DNA of 64,000 bases from Anaerolineales bacterium (GTDB taxonomy: Bacteria; Chloroflexota; Anaerolineae; 4572-78; J111): positions 1,116,001 to 1,180,000 of the forward strand of contig JABTUW010000001.1 in assembly GCA_015075185.1 (NCBI GenBank). The letters are read 5' to 3'. The position numbers were made by a program, and so were the translations under genes. Under the pieces are notes generated by a model. It ran no database searches and was not told the origin of the DNA. It saw nothing but the letters and a program-made list of their open reading frames with translations. The number at the start of each line of letters is the position of its first letter. Position 1 is the stretch's first letter. Below are positions 7,954-14,639 of this stretch, piece by piece.

Positions 7954-8733
7954 ATGAACGTTGAACAAATCCTTGCCCTGTTTGACCAGGAACAACGGCG
8001 TGATGTCGAATTTTCCGATGTCCGCCGCGAGGTGACACCTACCGTGGTCCGGCAAGTGGGCCTCTACCACCCGGAGAGCGCCATTATTTATTCCTCGCTC
8101 ACCCCCGATAATGTCGAGGCCGCTATCCGCGCCGAAATTGCTTACTTTGATCACCTGGGCCACGAGCTTGAATGGAAAGTTTACGCCCACGACACGCCTT
8201 CCGATTTGAAAGACCGTCTTTTAACCCACGGTTTTGAGGCTGAAGAGCCTGAAGCGCTGGTTGTTCTCGACCTCGAGAGCGGCCCTGTCGCCTTATTCCA
8301 GCCTGTTAGCCACGATGTGCGGCGCATCACCAACCCCGATAATCTGGGTGACCTGGCGGTTGTGCATGAAGGCGTCTGGCAAGAGGACTTTACGATCCTC
8401 CACGAACGTTTAGCCTATGATTTACAGCAGAACCCCGAGGACATCGGCGTCTACGCCGCCTATGTTGACGGGCTTCCGGTCAGTTCGGCCTGGATCTATT
8501 TTCACGAGGGCAGCCAGTTTGCCAGCCTGTGGGGCGGGTCTACCCTGCCGGCCTATCGGAAGCGCGGCCTTTACAGCGCTTTGCTGGCCGTCCGCGCCCA
8601 GGAGGCGCACCGCCGGGGTGTCCGTTTCCTGACCGTGGATGCCAGCCCCATGAGCCGACCCATCTTGCAATTCTTCGGCTTCCAGTGGCTGACAACTATC
8701 TACCCTTGCAAATGGCAGGGCAAACAGAGATAG
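7954..8733 (+). CDS. GNAT-family N-acetyltransferase
   Basis: The 259-residue cytoplasmic protein has an unrecognised N-terminal half (about 1-110) and a C-terminal GNAT acetyl-CoA-binding fold. Motif A/B is visible as LPAYRKRGLYSALLAVRAQ, followed by GVRFLTVDAS and the closing FFGFQWLTT. Such enzymes transfer acetyl from acetyl-CoA to an amine; the acceptor here cannot be deduced. The gene starts with ATG just after the SRP RNA terminator and has no clear ribosome-binding site apart from the T-rich spacer, so it may be weakly expressed or start slightly downstream. It is followed after seven bases by the DUF348/G5/3D gene. Confidence 0.85.
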   Translation: MNVEQILALFDQEQRRDVEFSDVRREVTPTVVRQVGLYHPESAIIYSSLTPDNVEAAIRAEIAYFDHLGHELEWKVYAHDTPSDLKDRLLTHGFEAEEPEALVVLDLESGPVALFQPVSHDVRRITNPDNLGDLAVVHEGVWQEDFTILHERLAYDLQQNPEDIGVYAAYVDGLPVSSAWIYFHEGSQFASLWGGSTLPAYRKRGLYSALLAVRAQEAHRRGVRFLTVDASPMSRPILQFFGFQWLTTIYPCKWQGKQR

Positions 8734-8740
8734 CTTAACG

Positions 8741-10285
8741 ATGCTGCGTCATCCGACAGCCCAACAGATAAGCCAGCGGCCTCAGCAGAGGCGACTCAAC
8801 TCTGCTTTGTGGCGCAGCCTGGGAGCGGTTGGTCTGCTCCTGGCGCTGTGGGCCGGATATCAGCTCACCGGCCAGCCGGTTACGCTGGTGATCAATGGCC
8901 AGTCCTATCCTATGCGCACCCACCGCCTGGAAGTGGCGGCGATTATCCAAGCTGCCGGATTGACCTTACAGCCCGAAGACCGGATGCAGCCCCCACTCGA
9001 CAACCAACTCGCGCCGGGCGAGACCCTGACCATCCAATTGGCCCGGCCGGTCTCAATTGAAGCGGATGGCCAGATCTGGCGTCTCCTGACCCATCAGCCA
9101 ACTGTCGGCAAGGTTCTGGCCGAGGCTGGCCTGATGACCAATCCTCGTGACAAGATTTTGATTGAGGGGCAGGTTGTCCCGCCCCAGTCGCCTTTACCGG
9201 CAGGCCAAAGTGCGCCCGCTTTAGCTAAAGGTGTCACCCATCTTCTGGCCGCCGCCCGGACACCGCAAGGGACCGTTGCCTCGGCCCGCCCTGCGCCGGT
9301 TCAACTCATTATCCGGCGGGCCGTGCCGATCAGCCTGCACGACGGCGAGGTTAGCAACACGTTTTACACGACCCAGCCCAACGTCGGCGAGGCGCTGTTG
9401 GAACAGGGCTTAACTCTGTTTTTAGGAGACAAAGTAACGCCCGGTCTCGGTACGCGCCTGTCGCCGGGGATGCGGATTTACGTGCAGCGCTCGCTGCCGG
9501 TCACGCTGACCGTAGACGGTCGCCACATCAAAACACGTACCCGGGGCAAGACTGTCGGCGAAGTGTTAGCCCAGGAAGGCGTGGCGTTGATGGGCGAGGA
9601 TTACAGCCGCCCGCCGGCCAGCCAGCCCGTTACCGCCGAGGCAATGATTGAAGTGGTTCGGGTGCGCCAAGCCGTTGAAGTCGAGGAGGAATTTATCCCC
9701 TTTGAAAGCGAATGGATTCCCGACGCCGAGATGGAGATTGACCAGCAGGAAAAACGGCAGGTGGGCGTGACCGGGGTCATCAGGAGTCGTACCCGGATTC
9801 GGTATGAAAATGGCCAGGAGGTGTGGCGGAGACTGGAAGATGAGTGGTTGGACCAGGAGTCAAGCACCCAGATCATTGCCTACGGCACCAGCGTGGTCGT
9901 GCGCACCCTGGACACGCCGGCCGGCCCGATTGAATACTGGCGCAAAATCCCAATGCTGATCACTCCCTATAACGCCGCCACCTCCGGCAAATCCGCCGAC
10001 CATCCCCAATACGGCATCACCCGCACGGGCCTGCGGGTGGGCTTTGGCATGGCCGCGGTTGATCCCAAGGTAATTCCGCTGATGACCAAAATCTACGTAC
10101 CCGATTACGGCATCGCCCTGGCTGCCGATACCGGGGGCTTGATTGTGGGCAAACATATTGACCTGGCTTTTGACGACCACCAACCCCTACCCGATCTCTA
10201 CGGCTGGCGTGATGTCTACATGCTCACCCCCGTCCCGTCTGCCGACAAGATTCGCTATGTTTTGCCGCAGTGGCCGCCGCAGTAA
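8741..10285 (+). CDS. secreted YabE/Rpf-like protein: DUF348 repeats, G5 and 3D domains
   Basis: The 514-residue protein has a membrane/signal segment at about residues 28-45, two to three DUF348 ubiquitin-like repeats (each like PVTLVINGQ...TVGKVLAEAGL, about 47-310), a G5 domain around the EEEFIPFESEWIPD region (about 310-385), and a C-terminal 3D barrel (about 400-490) containing the conserved aspartates of AADTGG and HIDLAFDD. The 3D fold is related to the MltA lytic transglycosylase; together this is the architecture of YabE and stationary-phase survival proteins that remodel peptidoglycan. The location is extracytoplasmic. A spacer of 60 residues rich in Ala/Pro separates the first two repeats. 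Function in wall turnover is inferred from family. Confidence 0.9.
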   Translation: MLRHPTAQQISQRPQQRRLNSALWRSLGAVGLLLALWAGYQLTGQPVTLVINGQSYPMRTHRLEVAAIIQAAGLTLQPEDRMQPPLDNQLAPGETLTIQLARPVSIEADGQIWRLLTHQPTVGKVLAEAGLMTNPRDKILIEGQVVPPQSPLPAGQSAPALAKGVTHLLAAARTPQGTVASARPAPVQLIIRRAVPISLHDGEVSNTFYTTQPNVGEALLEQGLTLFLGDKVTPGLGTRLSPGMRIYVQRSLPVTLTVDGRHIKTRTRGKTVGEVLAQEGVALMGEDYSRPPASQPVTAEAMIEVVRVRQAVEVEEEFIPFESEWIPDAEMEIDQQEKRQVGVTGVIRSRTRIRYENGQEVWRRLEDEWLDQESSTQIIAYGTSVVVRTLDTPAGPIEYWRKIPMLITPYNAATSGKSADHPQYGITRTGLRVGFGMAAVDPKVIPLMTKIYVPDYGIALAADTGGLIVGKHIDLAFDDHQPLPDLYGWRDVYMLTPVPSADKIRYVLPQWPPQ

Positions 10286-10287
10286 AG

Positions 10288-10356
10288 GAACAAGGCAGCA
10301 GGTAGCAAGGTCGCAATGTTAAGTGGTAAGCACCTGCTACTTGCTACCCTGCAACC
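10288..10356. repeat. heptad inverted repeat, unit AGCAAGG/CTTGCTAC, in the rsmA leader
   Basis: GGAACAAGGCAGCAGGTAGCAAGG is echoed in reverse complement by CCTGCTACTTGCTACCCTGC, giving a hairpin just before rsmA. Reading through it from 10316 creates a false N-terminal extension. Confidence 0.8.
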
Positions 10357-10372
10357 TTTTAAAGGATATCCT

Positions 10373-11344
10373 GTGGACTCTCTCTCAACCCTTCTCAAGA
10401 AATACGGCCTTCGTCCCCGCAAAGAACTGGGGCAGAATTTTTTAGCCGATCCGGTTCACCTGGCTAAAATTGTTGACATTGCCGGGTTGACTCCCAGCGA
10501 CACGGTTTTAGAAATCGGCCCTGGCCCCGGCACGCTGACACGTCTGCTGGCCGAGCAAGCCGGGCGGGTGATTGCCGTCGAACTCGACCCGCACATGGTC
10601 ACTCTGCTCAAAAGTGAGTATGGCCATCTCAAGAATTTAATCGTGGTCGAAGCCGATATTTTGCAGACCGATTTGAGCAGTTTAATCCGCTCAGCGGAAG
10701 GCGCAGAGGAATTGCCAATAATCAACAGTCAATGGTCAACGATCAAAGATCAAAGGTCAATTTCCGGCCCCCCACTTCTGACCCCCACCTCCTCCTCCCT
10801 CACTTACAAAGTCGTCGCCAACCTGCCCTACTACATTACCTCGGCGGTGATTCGCCACCTGTTAGAGGCGACTCCCCAACCGAAGCGGGTCGTGGTCACC
10901 GTCCAGAAGGAGGTGGCTCAGCGGATGGTGGCCAAGCCGGGGCAAATGAGCTTGCTGGCCGTCAGTGTTCAATTTTACGGACAGCCTACCCTGGCCCATC
11001 ATATCCCGGCTGGCGCATTTTATCCCGCCCCCAAAGTAGACTCCGCCGTCGTGCGCATTGACACCTTTGCCCAGCCGGTCGTTGCTGTGGCGGATACCAA
11101 TCATTTTTTCCGAGTAATCAAGGCCGGTTTTGGTCAAAAACGGAAACAATTGAAAAACTCGCTGGCAGCGGGCCTGGCCAGACCCATACCCGCCGTTGTC
11201 GAGGCATTGACCAGGGCTAACATTGACCCAATCCGGCGGGCCGAAACCTTGAGTTTAGAGGAATGGAGCCGCTTGGCCGAGGTTTTGAGGAGTCCCTCAT
11301 CTCCTGACGACGAGCAAAATCAGGGAATTTCACATTCCACTTGA
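10373..11344 (+). CDS. rsmA: 16S rRNA (A1518/A1519-N6) dimethyltransferase with an in-frame insert
   Basis: RsmA/KsgA dimethylates two adjacent adenines near the 3' end of 16S rRNA in late small-subunit assembly. The 323-residue protein shows RKELGQNFLAD, motif I VLEIGPGPGTLT, motif II VIAVELD, the catalytic NLPYYIT (motif IV), FYPAPKVDSAVV and the C-terminal helical domain. The GTG at 10373 is chosen as start: AAAGGA lies six bases upstream, family members begin here, and the longer frame from 10316 would translate a repeat. Between ADILQTDL and VVANLPYY, about residues 115-142 are encoded by a heptad repeat rather than by conserved sequence. The gene runs directly into the promoter of the first candidate small RNA, whose -35 box overlaps its stop codon. 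Confidence 0.95.
   Translation: MDSLSTLLKKYGLRPRKELGQNFLADPVHLAKIVDIAGLTPSDTVLEIGPGPGTLTRLLAEQAGRVIAVELDPHMVTLLKSEYGHLKNLIVVEADILQTDLSSLIRSAEGAEELPIINSQWSTIKDQRSISGPPLLTPTSSSLTYKVVANLPYYITSAVIRHLLEATPQPKRVVVTVQKEVAQRMVAKPGQMSLLAVSVQFYGQPTLAHHIPAGAFYPAPKVDSAVVRIDTFAQPVVAVADTNHFFRVIKAGFGQKRKQLKNSLAAGLARPIPAVVEALTRANIDPIRRAETLSLEEWSRLAEVLRSPSSPDDEQNQGISHST
10716..10797 (+). repeat. heptad repeat inserted in frame in rsmA
   Basis: Units TCAATGG, TCAACGA, TCAAAGA, TCAAAGG, TCAATTT run in exact steps of seven and are followed by C-rich steps (CTTCTGACCCCCACC). They resemble the intergenic ATAATCAACAGTCAAT repeat at 7521-7537. Translation gives about 28 polar residues absent from the family core. 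Confidence 0.85.
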
Positions 11345-11369
11345 CAAAAACAAGAAATGATTGTATATT
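11341..11369 (+). promoter_or_regulatory. sigma-70 promoter of candidate small RNA 1
   Basis: A perfect TTGACA (11341-11346) overlaps the rsmA stop codon; 17 bases later is TATATT (11364-11369). Confidence 0.75.
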
Positions 11370-11375
11370 ATTTCA

Positions 11376-11462
11376 CAAGGCATTTCTCTCCTTTCTTGTT
11401 GTTTGCCTCCCTCCTTAATAGGATGACCCCGGCGCTGCCCCCGCCCGGGGTCATCTGTTTTT
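11376..11462 (+). ncRNA. candidate small RNA 1 of a tandem pair, CU-rich, with intrinsic terminator
   Basis: A promoter at 11341-11369 predicts a start near 11376, and a terminator stem GATGACCCCGG (11422-11432) with CCGGGGTCATC (11445-11455) followed by TGTTTTT ends it near 11462, giving about 87 nt. The 5' part can form ACAAG/CTTGT around a UCUCUCCUUUC loop. The middle contains TCTTGTTGTTTGCCTCCCTCCT, which recurs almost unchanged in the second unit. CCUCCCUCC is complementary to Shine-Dalgarno sequences. No convincing short reading frame is seen. Calling it a base-pairing regulatory RNA is inference; what is seen is a full promoter-terminator unit with a conserved core. Confidence 0.7.
11422..11462 (+). 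terminator. intrinsic terminator of small RNA 1
   Basis: An 11-bp perfect stem (11422-11432 with 11445-11455) is followed by TGTTTTT. It can also end rsmA readthrough. Confidence 0.88.
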
Positions 11463-11515
11463 ACGGGCTGTCTAAGTGCAGCCTGTTTGAAATTTGCCCA
11501 AATGATCCAAGTTGT

Positions 11516-11544
11516 TTGACAAAGGGGGTTGAGCCGGGTATAAC
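11516..11544 (+). promoter_or_regulatory. sigma-70 promoter of candidate small RNA 2
   Basis: TTGACA (11516-11521) and TATAAC (11539-11544) are exactly 17 bases apart, the same geometry as the first unit, and in both units the -10 box is followed by a (T)CCACAA-type start region. Confidence 0.75.
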
Positions 11545-11550
11545 TTTTCC

Positions 11551-11636
11551 ACAACAGGCGGCAATGGTCCTCTTGTTGTTTTCCTCCCCTCCTCAAGTCG
11601 GTTGCCCCGGGTACCCTCCGGGGCAACCACTTTTTT
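11551..11636 (+). ncRNA. candidate small RNA 2 of a tandem pair, CU-rich, with intrinsic terminator
   Basis: This unit of about 86 nt mirrors small RNA 1. It begins CACAACAGGC, has ACAACA/TGTTGT closing a small 5' hairpin, the shared core TCTTGTTGTTTTCCTCCCCTCC, and a terminator whose stem GGTTGCCCCGG (11600-11610) pairs with CCGGGGCAACC (11618-11628) before a run of six T. The terminator stem sequence differs from copy 1 while its length, position and the core are kept, which is the pattern of a duplicated RNA gene under selection rather than chance. Function is unknown; anti-Shine-Dalgarno pairing is proposed. Confidence 0.7.
11600..11636 (+). terminator. intrinsic terminator of small RNA 2
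   Basis: An 11-bp stem (11600-11610 with 11618-11628), seven-base loop and ACTTTTTT tail. A single-armed heptad array (GACCGCG, GACTACC, GACCACC, GACGGCC) follows at about 11641-11672. Confidence 0.88.
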
Positions 11637-11702
11637 AACGACCGCGGACTACCGACCACCGACGGCCGATTGCTAACCTTAATCAGAATGCCATAGTAAT
11701 AT

Positions 11703-13004
11703 TTATTCCCCTTCAATAACCAACCGGTGATATTTCTTCTTCCCGGCCCGGAGCAAAATCCCGGCCGGGGTCAAATTGTCCGGAGTCAAAACTGCTTCCA
11801 CTTCATCCACACGCTGATCGTTCACGTAGATTCCACCCTGCTGGACCATGCGCCGCGCTTCTCCACGCGATTGGGTCAGGCCAGTTTCGGCAAAAATCTC
11901 CAAAACACCTAGCCCTTGCTCTAGGCGGGTGCGAGGTATGAGAGTCGTAGGCAGATCAGCTAGTGCATTGCTATCCTTAACCTCAACACTATCTGTTAAG
12001 GCAAGATTATCTTCTACAACAATGAGTCTTCTTCCAAAGGCAGCACTGGCGGTAGTCTGAGCAGCACGAGCTGCTTCTTCACCATGAGTAATTTTGGTCG
12101 CTTCAAAAGCCAAAACCCGCTTGGCTTCGCGCAGCTCGGCCCCTTCGAGAGCAGCCAGCCGGTTGATCTCCCCAACGGGCAAGAAGGTAAAGATTTTCAG
12201 CAGTTTGGCCACGTCACGGTCATCGCAGTTGATCCAGTACTGGTAATAATCGTACGGGCTGAGTCTTTCAGAGTCCAGCCAGACCGCCCCGGCGGCGGTT
12301 TTACCCATCTTGGCTCCGTCGGCCGTTGTCAGTAAGTGGTAGGTCATGGCCTGGGCGGTTGCCCCCTCGACCCGGCGGATTAAATCTACGCCGGCCAGCA
12401 GATTGCTCCATTGGTCATCGCCGCCCATCTGCATGATACAGCCGTAGCGACGGTAGAGTTCCAGAAAATCGTAGGCTTGCAGCAGTTGGTAGTTAAACTC
12501 GATGAAACTCAAGCCCCGCTCCAGGCGCAGCTTGTAGGCTTCGGCGGCCAGCATGCGATTGACGCTAAAATGGCGGCCAATCTCGCGCAGGAAGGGGATG
12601 TACTTGAGGTCCAGCAGCCACCTGGCGTTATTTTCAGGGATGGCCCGACCCTCGTCAAAGTGCAGATAATGGTTGAGTTGGGCGTGGAGTTTATGAGCAT
12701 TCGCCTCGATACTTTCTTCGGAAAGCATCTGGCGCATCTCGGTTTTGCCGCTGGGGTCGCCGACCATGGTCGTGCCGCCGCCGACCAGGCCAATCGGCCG
12801 GTGCCCGGCTCGCTGCAAGTGCATCATGGCCATCACAGGGACCAGGTGGCCGGCGTGCATGCTGTCGGCCGTGCCGTCGAAGCCAACGTAAAAGGTGATT
12901 TGTCCCTCACCTAACATTTTGCGGACGGCATCTTCATCCGTCACCTGGGCAATGAAGCCGCGCTCCTGGAGAATATCAAAGGCGTTGTCGCTCATAATTG
13001 TCAC
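11703..13004 (-). CDS. tyrS: tyrosyl-tRNA synthetase
   Basis: TyrS charges tRNA-Tyr with tyrosine using ATP. The 433-residue protein has the HIGH-type motif HAGHL near residue 52, YVGFDGTADS binding region, LLQAYDF, and a KMSKS-type loop KMGKT near residue 236. The C-terminus (about 360-430) is an S4 RNA-binding domain (GEARRMVQQGGIYVNDQRV). Two starts compete: GTG at 13004 and ATG at 12995; the difference is three residues. A good promoter lies at 13035-13063. No T-box leader is present, unlike serS, because only about 50 bases separate it from the upstream WD40 gene. The domain order fits the TyrRS-Z/S4 subgroup of about 420-430 residues. Confidence 0.96.
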   Translation of the reverse strand: MTIMSDNAFDILQERGFIAQVTDEDAVRKMLGEGQITFYVGFDGTADSMHAGHLVPVMAMMHLQRAGHRPIGLVGGGTTMVGDPSGKTEMRQMLSEESIEANAHKLHAQLNHYLHFDEGRAIPENNARWLLDLKYIPFLREIGRHFSVNRMLAAEAYKLRLERGLSFIEFNYQLLQAYDFLELYRRYGCIMQMGGDDQWSNLLAGVDLIRRVEGATAQAMTYHLLTTADGAKMGKTAAGAVWLDSERLSPYDYYQYWINCDDRDVAKLLKIFTFLPVGEINRLAALEGAELREAKRVLAFEATKITHGEEAARAAQTTASAAFGRRLIVVEDNLALTDSVEVKDSNALADLPTTLIPRTRLEQGLGVLEIFAETGLTQSRGEARRMVQQGGIYVNDQRVDEVEAVLTPDNLTPAGILLRAGKKKYHRLVIEGE

Positions 13005-13034
13005 AAACTCACTTCTTTTGCGTTGGATTTGGCT

Positions 13035-13063
13035 ATTATACTAAGCTCACTATTTTCAGCCAA
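13035..13063 (-). promoter_or_regulatory. sigma-70 promoter of tyrS
   Basis: On the minus strand TTGGCT (13063-13058) and a perfect TATAAT (13040-13035) are 17 bases apart, 31 bases before the start. It overlaps the stop codon of the WD40 gene. Confidence 0.65.
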
Positions 13064-14030
13064 TCTGCCACAACCTCACGCTCTGGTCCACGCTGCCCGA
13101 AGCCAGCAGTGCGCCGTCACTGTTGAAGGCAACGCTGGTAACGGGTTTGCTGTGGCCGGCCAACTGCTGGATGGGGTGACCGCTCGCAACGTCCCAAAAA
13201 CGAACCGTGTGATCGTAATTACCCGCTGCCAAAATCTGCCCGCCGGGATGAAAAGCCACACTGTTGACCCAGTTGACATAGCGGGGACGCAGGCCAATCA
13301 GGCGCGGCAGCCGGTAGACAACCTCCCGCCAGTTCCGCAGCCGCATCTGCTGGACTTCCTGCCCGGTCGAAACATCCCACAGCCGCACCGTCCGATCTTT
13401 ACTGCCCGAAGCCAGGAGTGCGCCGTTGGGGCTGAAGGCTAGACTCCAGGCAAAGCCGGTATGGCCGAGCAGTTGCGACTTCTCCTTGCCGGTCGAGCGA
13501 TGCCACAAGCGCACCGTTTTATCGGCGCTGGCCGAGGCAAGAACGCGGCCGCCTGAACTCTGCGGCGTGTCAGGGCTAAAGGCCACGCTCAGCACGGCCT
13601 GGGTATGCCCCTTGAGTGTCATAATCTCCTGGCCGCCGCCCACACTCCACAGGCGAATCGTCTGATCCGCGCCGCCCGAAGCGAGGACGCGCCCATCCGG
13701 GCTAAAACTGACGCTCCAGACCGCGCCGGTATGCCCCTGGAATCGCTGCATTTCCTGGCCGCTGGCTGCATCCCACAAGCGGATCGAGCCATCTTTACCG
13801 GCCGAAGCTAAGGTCTGTCCATTGGAGTTAAAGGCGACATTCCAGACCGTATCCGTATGCCCGGCCAGCCGCTGGATTTCCTGGCCGCTGGACACATCCC
13901 ACAGGCAAACAGTTTTATCCTGGCTGGCCGAGGCCAGCGTCTGCCCATCCGGGCTAAGGGCGACGCTGAGAACGGCGTCGGTGTGACCTTGTAAGATTTT
14001 GTACAGGCGAGGTTTAATTGTCAGTTGCAT
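13056..14030 (-). CDS. seven-bladed WD40 repeat protein
   Basis: The 324-residue protein consists of seven WD40 repeats and little else. Six carry the GH (GHTDAV, GHTDTV, GHTGAV, GHTQAV, GHTGFA, GHSKPV) and all end in LWD/RFWD/LWQ type strands; the sixth has a 30-residue insert containing MRLRNWREVVYRLP. The structure should be one closed beta-propeller, a scaffold for protein binding, in the cytoplasm since no signal peptide is present. Repeats are highly similar to each other, which suggests recent expansion, as is common for WD40 genes in filamentous bacteria. Its partner is not evident; the small membrane protein gene 25 bases upstream is probably in the same transcript. Confidence 0.9.
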   Translation of the reverse strand: MQLTIKPRLYKILQGHTDAVLSVALSPDGQTLASASQDKTVCLWDVSSGQEIQRLAGHTDTVWNVAFNSNGQTLASAGKDGSIRLWDAASGQEMQRFQGHTGAVWSVSFSPDGRVLASGGADQTIRLWSVGGGQEIMTLKGHTQAVLSVAFSPDTPQSSGGRVLASASADKTVRLWHRSTGKEKSQLLGHTGFAWSLAFSPNGALLASGSKDRTVRLWDVSTGQEVQQMRLRNWREVVYRLPRLIGLRPRYVNWVNSVAFHPGGQILAAGNYDHTVRFWDVASGHPIQQLAGHSKPVTSVAFNSDGALLASGSVDQSVRLWQIG

Positions 14031-14054
14031 CGAAAATGAATAGAGAAACTCGCC

Positions 14055-14507
14055 TTACGGCCTGATTCCAAAATAGGAATAAGCGGCGGCGACGGCAATG
14101 CCCAGCCAGGTGGTCCCGGCGTCGGATAACGTAGTGACGGCATCCGGGTATAACATCGAGCCGGCAATCAAGGCGGCCAAACCCGAAACGATCCAGACCA
14201 AAACGTACCCTCCGGCGATATAAGCGGTAATCCGTTTTGAACTCTCGCTCAAGTCGGAAGTTAACGTTTTAGCCCCGGGAGACTCTCCCGGTTTAGTCGT
14301 GGCAAGTTCAGCCACAACCAGGGCAGAAACCAGTCCAGCCACGGTCGTATGAACAAAAATGACCCCGGACGGAATATCCTTCGCGTTGCAGGTAGCGTCA
14401 GAGACACAGCGGGCCACGCTGATCATATAAATCATGGTAAAGGTGTATAACCCCAACAGGATAATGGCAATAACTCCCCCGAAAAGCAGTGCAAAGGGTT
14501 TCGACAT
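14055..14507 (-). CDS. small membrane protein of unknown function
   Basis: The 150-residue protein has four predicted membrane segments (about 7-29, 49-67, 92-113 and 125-146). Between segments 1 and 2 is an outside or inside loop with two cysteines (SVARCVSDATCNAKD), and a charged loop follows segment 2 (TTKPGESPGAK). I do not recognise the family. A strong GGAGGT-type ribosome-binding site precedes the ATG. It sits 24 bases upstream of the WD40 gene in the same direction and could anchor that protein to the membrane; this is a guess from adjacency. Confidence 0.65.
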   Translation of the reverse strand: MSKPFALLFGGVIAIILLGLYTFTMIYMISVARCVSDATCNAKDIPSGVIFVHTTVAGLVSALVVAELATTKPGESPGAKTLTSDLSESSKRITAYIAGGYVLVWIVSGLAALIAGSMLYPDAVTTLSDAGTTWLGIAVAAAYSYFGIRP

Positions 14508-14524
14508 TTTGTAACCTCCTTAAA

Positions 14525-14558
14525 AGTAGTAGACAGTAGACGGTAGACGGTAGACAGG
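14525..14558. repeat. heptad array, unit GTAGACG
   Basis: AGTAGACAGTAGACGGTAGACGGTAGACAGGG repeats with an exact period of seven; it belongs to the same family as 7651-7724. A poor inverted partner (CTACTACC) lies about 20 bases on. Confidence 0.85.
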
Positions 14559-14639
14559 GATCTCATTTTCCTGCCACTCTACTACCTCGTCCCTCATCCT
14601 AATTGTGGATATGCCAAAAGCTCATGCTGGCTTCTTCGT

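Noticed and set aside
11357..11638. Open frame of 93 codons across the two small RNA units
   Set aside because: It passes through two intrinsic terminators and two promoters and has no coding pattern.
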